A DNA stretch of 64,000 nucleotides from Dermatophagoides farinae (lineage: Eukaryota; Arthropoda; Arachnida; Sarcoptiformes; Pyroglyphidae): NCBI RefSeq assembly GCF_024713945.1, contig NC_134677.1:558001-622000 (forward strand). Reading direction: 5' to 3'. This document shows, piece by piece, positions 11,758 through 21,405 of the stretch. Position numbers and translations under genes: made by a program. The notes under the pieces are model-generated. The model did no database searches, was not told the origin of the DNA, and saw only the letters and a program-made list of their open reading frames with translations. Numbering within the stretch: the first letter of the stretch is position 1; the number at the start of each line of letters is the position of its first letter.

Positions 11758-13898
11758 TTTTTTTTATTCAGTGAGATTTGATGATGACCAGAATTACAAC
11801 AAAAACAATAAGAAAAGATGAAGAAAAATTTTGTCCAATTTAATTTCGAAAATCGAAAAAAGACAAAATTTTTTCTGTTTGATTTTTCGTTTATAAATGA
11901 TATATGAGTATGTTTGTAAGTGATTGATTGATTTTCTTTGATTCGAAACAGAAAAAGAAATGAAAAAAAAATTAACGAACTATGAATCAAAATGAAGAAA
12001 AAAAAAATCATACCAAATACAACGACGACGACGACGACGAAATTTTATTAATATAATCAATAATCAATCAATCAGACCAATAATAATAACAACAACAACA
12101 ACAAACAACAAAAACATGTACGACTCATCGGCAATAATAATAATAATAAACGCACGCATCTACTTATCATCATCATCATATTACATCTGCTCGTAAAAAA
12201 ATGCGAGAATTTTTTCACTTTTCGTGGGTTTTGTGTTTCGTGTTTCGGTGAGTGTTGTGTATGTTTTGTACGTGTGTGTGTGTGTGTGAATGCACACACA
12301 GAAACCAAAAGTTTATTTTTTTTTCTTCTTATTTTTCGCGAGCATTATACAGAAATAACGTAAATCTCGTATTTTGATTTTCATTTGATTTGTAAAACCA
12401 AAAAAAAAAAAAAAAATTAAATCCAAGAATCGAAAAATTCTTGGTTTTGGATCAGAGTTTTTTTTATGGTTCGATTTTAAGGTTTTTCTTTTTTGCTAGT
12501 TGAACAGCTTGCGCATGAAAAAAAACCTGATTATCGACATCACCACGATGACCAAATGTCGCGTGTCAGGTCGAGGATTTTTACCATTTTTTTTGTTTTG
12601 TTATTTTCCACTTTCTTTGTGTTTCATCTTGGAAATTTTAAATTCAAAGATTCAAGTTATGACCTAAGATGGATGAACACGAGCCATACATTTCATTAGT
12701 GGAAAAAAAACGGCAGCTGTTATATTCTAGCTATAGGTGTATCGCGCGCTCGCGACCTTTTTTTTCAACAGAGGGTGGTGAATTCAAATGCTGGTGACCC
12801 AAGACATTTACACACACACACACACAGACGGCAGATGTTTGATAATAATCTTGAACGCGTGCTACATAAAAATTTTTGTTGAACCAGTATGCATGCAGAA
12901 CAATAAAAAAAAAATTTCGCCTTAAGCCAAACACGCGTCTTGACAAGCCAATATATGTATGGCGGCAGTACGTCAATACATCTTGAAATTGTCATCATCA
13001 TCAACAACAATATAACTGACCCAGGGTCAATCGAAGGGTTTTCAATTTTTCATTTTTTCGCTTTTCTTTTGTTATCATTTTCTATTTTCGATCCATATGT
13101 TGTGTTTTATTATTATAGAAGTGTAAAAATTTCGACCTTATGGCCAATTTTTTTTTCTTTTGGCTCGTGGCCAATAATGGTTTTGGGGTGTTTTTTTCGC
13201 TGAAAAAAAATTAAATAAAAAAAAATCAAACGCGTGCCAGGTGTCTCAAATCTAGAGAATTAAAATCGATTCATTAAAAAATAAAAAACACGACCAGCGT
13301 CGTGATAGATGATGATCATGGATATATTTTTTTTTTTTTTTGGTCCATTTAAATTTACCGTTGCTCATGTTGCTATATTCGATTCATTTCATCATTCAGG
13401 TGATGCTTATTGAATATCGTCGAAATTTTACAGCATCCAAAAATGAGGCCAGAAAAAAAGATCCATAACCAGACCGAGACCCTGTTTTACTGCCCGATTT
13501 CATTGACCCTCCATCATCATCATTATCATTATGATTACCATACAAAGGTGGCCAACGTCCCATTGTATGTGTTGGTGTCTGCGCTTGTTTTTCTGCTATT
13601 GTTGTTATATGTATTTTGAATGTCTAAGTGTCAAAGTTCAAAAACGACAGCTGCATGGTTTGGTCAAATTGTTATTGGTGCATTTTTTTGACCATATGTC
13701 GTTTTTTTTTTGCTTCACCACTGTTGTATCTACTTTGTTTTTCGGAAAAATGGACAAGATCAGCAGCAACAGCAAAAAAAAAATCTGCTATTTAGACCGA
13801 TAAACTGGATGATTTTGGTTTCATTTCTACTTTGATCATTGATTGATTCACAAGTGCCTTTTCGACCAAAAAACAAAAACAAAACCAAAACAAAAACA
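11758..13898. promoter_or_regulatory. divergent intergenic region, CENP-B-like (-) / tincar (+)
   Basis: This 2.1-kb non-coding region lies between two divergently transcribed genes, so both promoters should be here. It contains trinucleotide repeats at 12000-12190, a TG run at about 12271-12288, a CpG patch at 12741-12756 (ATCGCGCGCTCGCGAC) that stands out in AT-rich DNA, a (CA)n at about 12811-12827, and a perfect 13-bp palindrome TGACCCAGGGTCA at 13017-13029. E-box-like CAGCTG motifs occur near 12714 and 13650. Open frames are short and not protein-like. Placement of promoters is inference. Confidence 0.45.
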
Positions 13899-16384
13899 AT
13901 GACCATCATTGGAACAAAATCACCACCAAAATCATCGATTATCAAACAATTTTGGCAAAATTATTCATTCAATAATCTGGCTTCACTTTGGTATTCAGTG
14001 TTGATAACCTGTTTACAGGTATTTATAATTTAAATTTAAAATTTTCCGTTTGAAATTGAATCCATTCCATGTTTAACCATTTGACAGATTTACATAATTG
14101 TACGTGCTATCAATCGTTTTAGTGGATACATTTCATTACCATGGCCAAACAACGATGATGGTGGACAAGCACCACGAGATTCAATAAATTTTTATCTATT
14201 TTTCATTGCATCAAGTATATTGATTATACCATTTTTTATGATTGTATCATTGATGAAAATTGGCAACTATCCAAATGATGGCCGTAAATTGGGCCATTTT
14301 GATATACGAAAATGTCTCCATTATCTTGCAACCAATGATGATGATGATGATGAAACGAATCATAAATGGTATCGTACACTGTGGAAACATTCATTACCGA
14401 TTGGTCCGATATTACATCTCATAATGGCCATGTGTTTACTATTTCCACGGTTGATAACCGAAGCACAATTGATTCGCCATGGTTTTCTATCCAAAACCAA
14501 TATATGGAAAACTGATTTTGATTTCATTCTCAAACATTTTGATGATGGAAAAATTTATTTCAATTTTTTCGGTCTGATTCAAACAATCAACAAAACTGAA
14601 CAGAATTCATTACTGTTATTCAGTGATACGGCCACAACATTAATTGGTCGTTATTACATGAAGAATTCGAACATTTTTTCCAACGATTATGGTACAATAA
14701 TGTCACCAGAAATGATCAATATTATCATTGCATTATTGATGATAACGGCAAAATATTCATCAGTATTTTGGCGTATAAATAAACAATTTTCGGCCATATT
14801 AACATTTCAATTGTTATTGAATTCAATGCAAAGTTTAATTACCATCAATACGTTTGAAATTGGTTTCAAAATATTCATCTGTGATCCAACACATATGTTG
14901 ATTAGATTTCGTGAATCATCATCACTGTCATTGACGCAATTAACATTTTTGACCATTCTATATTTGGCCACATTACAATTGTCAAGTGTTTCGTTATATT
15001 GTTATGGTCTACTGAAATATCGTGAATATCGTTATGCAAGGACAAAATATTTTCAACAAAAATATGAAAATTATTTGATGGTCAATTTGTTACCATATTT
15101 ATTTGCATTAATATTTTTCATCATGATGGCCATCACTGTTGGTCCATTATTCTATGAATATACGATAATTTATTCTGGCAGTCTAAACATTGGTGCCTTA
15201 TTGATGCTCATTGCAACCATTATCTATTTTTTATGTTGGATTCTAATGTGGATATTGTTGGCAACAAAAACTAGATGGAATTTTTATTATGATGATTTAG
15301 AGAATGTTGATGGTGATGATCAAATGGCCAACAACAATAGTAGTAACAATTCATCATTGTTAATAACAAATGATGGAAAAATATTCAAAATCAAAGATAA
15401 TCTTGCCACAATGGCCATTGTGAATTTTATACAGGCTAATGGTTTTGAAAAGAATGGCCATTATATTAATATAAATGGTTGTGAATCATTGCAACAACAA
15501 CATCAACGAATGACCACGACTACAAAAGATTCGAAATTGAAATCTGCATTGAAAATTAATCACCATCATCATCATCATCATGGTACTTTGAGTAAAAATT
15601 TTCGTTTTTCAACTAATCAACGAAACGTGACAGATTCCAGCCAAACATCGTACGAAACATTAGAGAAACGAATCAATTTTGATGATCGTGAAGATTCTGA
15701 TTCTTCTGATAGTGGTGAATACACTACGTTTCATCGATTGAAACGAACTTATTCATTCAATCCAAATGTAAGTTTTGTTTTTTTTTTGGTTGTTTTGTGT
15801 GGTTTTTTTTCATTTCTTGATTTTTTTTTTATCAATAGACAACCCGTGTGAAACAGATGAGAAATCAACATAACGAAACTACAGCAACAACAAATGTTGC
15901 CTATGGTATAATGGGCAATAATCCATCAAATGGCAATAATCGAAAAATTGATTCAATGAAAAAAAATAGCCATGACCAAATTAGTGATATATCAAGTGGA
16001 TTTCATTCTGATGGCAGTAATAGTCTACATTGTTCATTATTGGTCGACGACGACGACGACAACGACAATGACGCAGTGTATAAACCGACAACAACGATAA
16101 AAAATTCATTTGAAAATTTAATGGAAAAAATTGAAAAAGCCGCAGCAGAACGGCCAATAATTCGTAGTATATCACCAATGCAGAAAACATCAAATTTATT
16201 ATTGAATCAAATGTTTCATCATCATCATCATCATCATGATGGAAATGTCAAAACAAAAAACATACTCAGTACATTTAAACATCCACCATCGACAGCACCA
16301 ACAACAACAACGATTGAATCATCAAAATTGATTGAATTTACAGAGAATCCTGATTATAGTAAATATTATTTACCACAACTATAA
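13899..16384 (+). CDS. tinc: tincar-like multipass membrane protein
   Basis: Arthropod tincar family, known in Drosophila from cardioblasts and as a Hedgehog-responsive gene in retinal development; the molecular activity is unknown. Three exons: 13899-14018, 14088-15767, 15839-16384 (introns 69 and 71 nt, both phase 0), 781 residues. The ATG at 13899 is preferred because it has A at -3 and the upstream extension has no ATG. Family hallmarks: LWYSVLITCLQ near residue 30, SLPWP, KIGNYPNDGRKLG, LCLLFPRLITEAQLI-like TM3 (here MCLLFPRLI) and GPLFYEYTIIYSGSL before the last helix. About eight hydrophobic helices lie near 29-46, 76-96, 145-164, 249-268, 275-294, 324-348, 371-392 and 406-432. The cytoplasmic-type tail (433-781) is disordered, with two His-7 runs and acidic patches. 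A poly-Asp insert lies in the loop after TM2. A variant ATTAAA polyadenylation signal lies at about 16557. Confidence 0.88.
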
Positions 16385-17371
16385 ATAATGATGATGAAAA
16401 TCAAAAAAAAAAATCGAAATGGATCGGAAATTCTCTACATTCGAATTCATTTTTCATTCATTCATTTATTCTGTTTTTTTGTCATTTGTAAATATTGTTA
16501 TTCTTCTTCTTTTTTTTTGCTTGTTTTTTTTTTTTTTTTTTTTTTTGATTAATGATGATTAAACATTTGATTACAAGAAAAAAATGATAATGATGATGAC
16601 ATAATCTTGTATGGCTATATATTTATTCTGATGGGCCCACAAAAAAAAGAAAGAAAGTCAAACCAGGAATTTCCACCAATTTTTTGACCACCAACAAAAC
16701 TGGTGGTGGTCTATATATACGGCTGGTTTGTTGTTGTTGTTGTTGTTGTTGGTGGGGTTACTAGGTCTCTCGATCTTGTTATCATCATTAAAGCAAATAT
16801 ATAGCGTTATATTCTAGCAAGAATTTTTTTTTTGATGCTCAAAATGGAATCGAATACAAAGCACACACACACTCACACACACAGTGATCAAGAATATTGA
16901 GGGCAACACAAGATTATATTATTATAATAGAAAATCAATACCACATCGAAAAAAGAAGAATAACATTGTCGATTGTGTGTGTATGTGTTGTCAACAATTT
17001 TTTTTTTCTTTCTTTAATCGTTGAAGTTCAAGTTTTTGTGAGAGAATCAAAAATCAAAAATTTGTTGTTAGTTGTATTCTAATATTTATTGCGCTGTCTC
17101 TGCAGAAAGAAAAATTTTGTTCAACAAACACACAAACAAACATTCGAAATCAATTGTGTCCAAAGATGTGATTGAAATTAATGGAAGAGAACAGTATCTA
17201 TATGAGTGTGTTGTCCATTTCCAAATACACACACACACACACACACACACTGGTGGACACCTTGATATGAAAAAGTAAATTCCAAATTGAATCAAAAAAA
17301 AAAAAAATGCAATTAACCCGCACATATAAAGATCATCGATTATCATTATTGAAATCATTTCAACATTATCG
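16385..17371. other. tincar 3' flank and upstream region of the EB-module gene
   Basis: Non-coding, just under 1 kb. It contains a T22-type tract near 16525-16546, a (TTG)n run near 16729-16751 and a long (AC)n run at about 17227-17250. It should carry the tincar 3' UTR and the promoter of the next gene. Nothing else is recognised. Confidence 0.5.
17227..17250. repeat. (AC)12 microsatellite
   Basis: Uninterrupted dinucleotide repeat about 120 bp upstream of the EB-module gene start. Confidence 0.9.
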
Positions 17372-18781
17372 ATGTTTATTCTAATTATTCAATTGTTATC
17401 ATCATCATTATTATTATCATCAAAAATTTTGACAACAAGAAGAAAATTTTCAATTTTTTTCATTTCATTTTCTACATTTACATTATTTATGATTGATTTT
17501 TATTATTGTCAACCACAACAACAAACAAACGAGCATAATGAATATTTTTCCAGTATTGAATCACCATCGACCACGATGATGATGATGAAGCCAAAATATT
17601 TGAATCGCCATTGTGATTTTGAAAATATTCCAGCACGTGGTTGCCATCTAAGAGAATCATATTGTAGTCTACATACCTGTATTTGTAAACCAGATTTTCC
17701 AATCAATATTGATGATCGTTTATGTTTGGCTAGATTAAAATCCATTGGTGATCAATGTGAATATAATCAAGAATGTCAAAATGGAAGTATTTGCGCTAAT
17801 GATGGAACAAAAACAAAAATGAAAATTTGTCGCTGCAAAATTGGCTATGTTTATTCGGCAAAAAATCGACAATGTATAAAAGGATTAAAAGGTGCCAATT
17901 GTACGAATGATGACGACTGTTTTGGTGATAATTTATTCTGCAGTATGGTATCATGTGAATGTAAATATGGTTATCAATGGTCTAGTGATGAAGAAAATTG
18001 TTTAAAACGTTCGAAATTTGGTGAATTATGTGATACATCAATTAATTGTAAAGTATATGATGAATTCAGTGAATGTGATTTACATACAAAACGTTGTGTA
18101 TGTGGTGAATTTCTTTCGAGAAAATATACACTAGATGAATTGACTAGACGTTGTATTAGTTGCCCGATGAATCGTTTGAATCATACATCTAATACATGTT
18201 TACCGGAAAAGACTACCGTTGAATATAGCCTATTGGATCGTACAGCTGATGAAAGGAAATCATTGCAATATGGTATCTATATTGCATTGAGTATGGCACC
18301 ATTTTTTATATTTGCATTGATTGGTTTCATTTATCGTTATGTTAATCCATATGGAACATTGGAACCAGAAACAATGGATCATTGTGCATCGAGAATAATT
18401 GATGAAAATGGTCATGGATCCAATACCACCACCACCACCACCATCAACAACAACAACAATCATACAGCTGATGATTTGATTTCGCCTTCATCACATTATT
18501 GTTTATCGATTGATTTTGATAATTCTGCTATTATGGATCAAATACCATTTTCATTTGCACCACCACCACTACCACCACCATTATCTACAGCAAATATTAT
18601 TATCTGCGATAATTCACAACAACAACAACCACAGCAGCAAAATTCATCAACAGCACAAATTTCGTTACCACCGGAACCACCACCATCATATGATTTAGCA
18701 TCACAAGATATGCCACCATCATATGATGAAGTTATACGACAAGAACAACAACAAATGGAACAAAGAATCACTGATGCATGA
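17372..18781 (+). CDS. EB-module Cys-rich single-pass membrane protein with PPxY motifs
   Basis: Intronless, 469 residues. The N-terminus has two hydrophobic stretches (about 1-18 and 26-46) consistent with a signal peptide or anchor; Met40 is an alternative start. Residues 81-276 carry more than 25 Cys in EB/EGF-like spacing, with repeats such as GDQCEYNQECQNGSICAN, GANCTNDDDCFG and GELCDTSINCKV. This architecture is typical of arthropod and nematode EB-module proteins. A single transmembrane helix lies at about 301-321 (IYIALSMAPFFIFALIGF) and is followed by a cytoplasmic tail with Thr/Asn and Gln runs. Near the C-terminus are two PPxY motifs, PPSYD at about 437-441 and PPSYDEV at about 448-454, which are classic ligands for WW domains such as those of Nedd4-family ubiquitin ligases. 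Receptor or adaptor function is inferred; the ligand is unknown. An AATAAA lies at about 18987. The gene is convergent with mitoferrin. Confidence 0.78.
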   Translation: MFILIIQLLSSSLLLSSKILTTRRKFSIFFISFSTFTLFMIDFYYCQPQQQTNEHNEYFSSIESPSTTMMMMKPKYLNRHCDFENIPARGCHLRESYCSLHTCICKPDFPINIDDRLCLARLKSIGDQCEYNQECQNGSICANDGTKTKMKICRCKIGYVYSAKNRQCIKGLKGANCTNDDDCFGDNLFCSMVSCECKYGYQWSSDEENCLKRSKFGELCDTSINCKVYDEFSECDLHTKRCVCGEFLSRKYTLDELTRRCISCPMNRLNHTSNTCLPEKTTVEYSLLDRTADERKSLQYGIYIALSMAPFFIFALIGFIYRYVNPYGTLEPETMDHCASRIIDENGHGSNTTTTTTINNNNNHTADDLISPSSHYCLSIDFDNSAIMDQIPFSFAPPPLPPPLSTANIIICDNSQQQQPQQQNSSTAQISLPPEPPPSYDLASQDMPPSYDEVIRQEQQQMEQRITDA

Positions 18782-19288
18782 TGATTAATTTTATTTCCAA
18801 GCAACATATCCCAAGAAAAAGAAGAAAAACAAATTGATCGATCTCCAATTGACGATAATTTTATGCGAAAAAAAAACAATTTATCAAACGAGCTATGCTA
18901 TGTAGACATTGAAATTCTGAACTTTGTTTTTATTTATTGCCAAAAAAAAACAACAACATCAACATCGATGTAACAACCAAAAAGAAAATAAAAATGTTAA
19001 TGGTGTGTGTGTGTGTGTGTTGGTGGCGTTTTACACAAAATAACAATAGGTGAAAAGAAAATTGTTCAAAAATTAATAATAAAACATATGATAATTTTTC
19101 TTTTTATCAAAAAAAAATGTCTAAGAATTTCAATTAAACAACATTATTATTATTATATTTACACAACATACAACAAAACATTCGATGAAAAAATGATTCT
19201 TGGATGCAAAAGGCCAATTTTTTTTCAAGAATTGATTGTTTTCTGTTGTTGAGAATTAATCTGAATCGATGGATGGATGGATTTGGAA
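18782..19288. other. convergent 3' region, EB-module gene and mitoferrin
   Basis: About 500 bp between two convergent stop codons. A plus-strand AATAAA at about 18987-18992 fits the EB-module gene. A minus-strand AATAAA (TTTATT on plus, about 18933-18938) could serve mitoferrin, in which case the two transcripts overlap at their 3' ends. A (GT)n run lies at about 19003-19021. Confidence 0.5.
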
Positions 19289-20454
19289 TTATTTGACCGA
19301 TAATTCTTCAGTGACAGGAATTTTGGGTAAATTGGATAAATTTAAATTTATATTTGTTGCTGTACTACTACTACTACTACTTGAAGATGTTGCTGTTGTT
19401 GATTTCATTGTCGAGGATGATGTCGAAGATGTTGTCGTGGGCATTGTTAGATTTTCCATTCCTTTATCACGTAAAACGTATTTTAAAAATTCATAAACTG
19501 ACCATGATATTGCTGTTGCAGGCATTGAATAAAGAACACGTGCCTGTAAACCTTGAAAATATCCTTTCACACCACAACATTTATAAATGGTTGATATGGC
19601 ACCAAATAATCCTGTAATGATACGTTGTTTTGATGATTGTAAAACTTGTCGTTCTTGTGTATTGATTAATGTTTTACAAACATCTAATGGTGTTGTGATA
19701 GCAGCGGCAAAACCACCAGCCATTGCACCCGATATAACATGTACACGTGCATTATATTCACGATTTTTGTTCAAGAAATTTTGCATCACTTCATAAGTCA
19801 TAAAATGTATACTTTGAAATGGAACATTCATCACTAGACTTGTATAATAACTACGATAGAATGCACGAAAACCTTCTTGTTTGAAAACATCGGCCATACA
19901 TTGAAGACTTGATCTATAAGGACTATTATAGATTTGCATTCGTTGTTTAATCACTTCGGCTGGATTCATGACGGCATCATGTAACAATGTGGCCAAACAA
20001 CCAGCCGCTCCTATTTCATAAACAAAATGAGAAAATATTGCAAAAAAAAAATTTCAAAAACATCCATACCATGAGAAAGATGTGTCTGATCATAACTGAT
20101 TGTCGTACCACTTAGTATTAATTTCATTCTTTCATAACAAGAATAATATAAGGCATGTGCTGGTCCGGCACTAAAAAATACCACTGATACACCTTTAATT
20201 GGCCTTAAAAGACCTTCATAACGTATCATTTTATATAATGCTTCCGGCACTGAACGATATGATGCATTTGGATTTGGTCTCAGTGTTTGCATTCGAGTCT
20301 ACATATAAAAAATAGTGATGAAAAAGAATTTTAAAAATTCAAATGAATATTCTCATACCTTTACAGAATCAAGTGGATACATTAGTACATGTTCCATCAT
20401 GCCAGCCATTGCACCGGCCATCATATGTACACCAACACTTGATGATTCAGGCAT
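19289..20454 (-). CDS. Mfrn: mitoferrin (mitochondrial iron carrier, SLC25A28/37 family)
   Basis: Inner-membrane carrier importing iron into mitochondria for heme and Fe-S cluster synthesis. Three exons on the minus strand: 20359-20454, 20070-20298, 19289-20010; introns of 60 and 59 nt with GTATG donors. The spliced product is 348 residues, similar to vertebrate mitoferrins. All three carrier repeats have their signature: [12 protein letters not shown] (spanning exons 1-2), [12 protein letters not shown] and [12 protein letters not shown]. Strong mitoferrin-specific blocks are [37 protein letters not shown] and [25 protein letters not shown]. The C-terminus adds a Ser/Thr-rich tail of about 50 residues. 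The ATG at 20454 is the first in frame, yet homology seems to continue upstream (DDYES before MPESSSV), where the frame is interrupted (see findings). It lies in tandem downstream of merlin. Confidence 0.94.
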
Positions 20455-21405
20455 CGATTCATAATCATCACCATCGAGTATTTCATTGTTGTTTGTTGTT
20501 ATTAATATTTGTAATTGTAGCAGTATTAGTAGTAGTCATCGGTGGTGATGAAAATAATCCCAACATTATAAATAAATTTGAAATATGATCAAAAAATCGT
20601 AATAATTAAATCACAATCAATTGAAGAATTGAGAATGAAAAAAAAAAATAATTTGATTTTGATTCACTAGATTTTTTTTTTTTTCGTTCGATTGGTGAAT
20701 TCGAATTAATGGCCACTTATGTTGAATTCATAAATAATGAGAATGATGATGAATTGATTGATTGTGAATATATATCAAAGTGAGTGAGAATGAGAGAGAG
20801 AAAAAAAACTAATGAAGAATTCAGTTGATCAATCCATTTGTCTGAATTCGTGTAGAATCGATGATGATGATTAAAGTTTAAAATTCATCGGAGAAATTGA
20901 GCAGAAAAAGAAGAAGAAAACCTAATTGATGTGATAAAATAATTAATAAAGATTGATGAAAAAGAAACAAAAAAAAAGTGATGATGATAAATCTTTATAT
21001 CTCGAATGAATGAATGAATGAATGAAAATGGATATTGATATTTGATAAAATGAACATGCGCGCCTACCTTATGAAATTTTTTTTTTTATTCTTTCACTTT
21101 ATCTTTTCTCGGCTCCCAAAGACAAATTTTCGTTGATATATTTTTGTTGTTGTCGAAAGAAAAAAAAGTGCAACATTCGTTCCTTGCCATGGCATTCAAC
21201 ATACACACACATGTTTCTCTGTATACAGCTTAATAGTAATGACATTATTTCCACACAATCATTCAAGTATGGGTGTAAATAGATTCGAACGAAAAAAAAA
21301 AATTTTTTAATTCGACGAAATTCGAATTTTTTTTCTTCATTTTATTTTTTTTTATATAAATTAATTAATTACAATTTGATTGATTTTGTCAAATGGTCGA
21401 AAAAT
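20455..21405. other. mitoferrin upstream region and merlin 3' flank
   Basis: A 950-bp gap between tandem minus-strand genes. Bases 20455-20539 look like interrupted mitoferrin N-terminal coding sequence. The rest is AT-rich with GAATGAAT repeats near 21005-21025. A minus-strand AATAAA (TTTATT on plus) at about 21341-21346 suits the merlin 3' end. No separate gene is recognised. Confidence 0.5.

Noticed and set aside
15768-15838. Continuation of the tincar frame past 15767
   Set aside because: It begins with a GTAAGT donor, turns into Phe-rich translation and stops. The spliced exon at 15839 keeps the frame.
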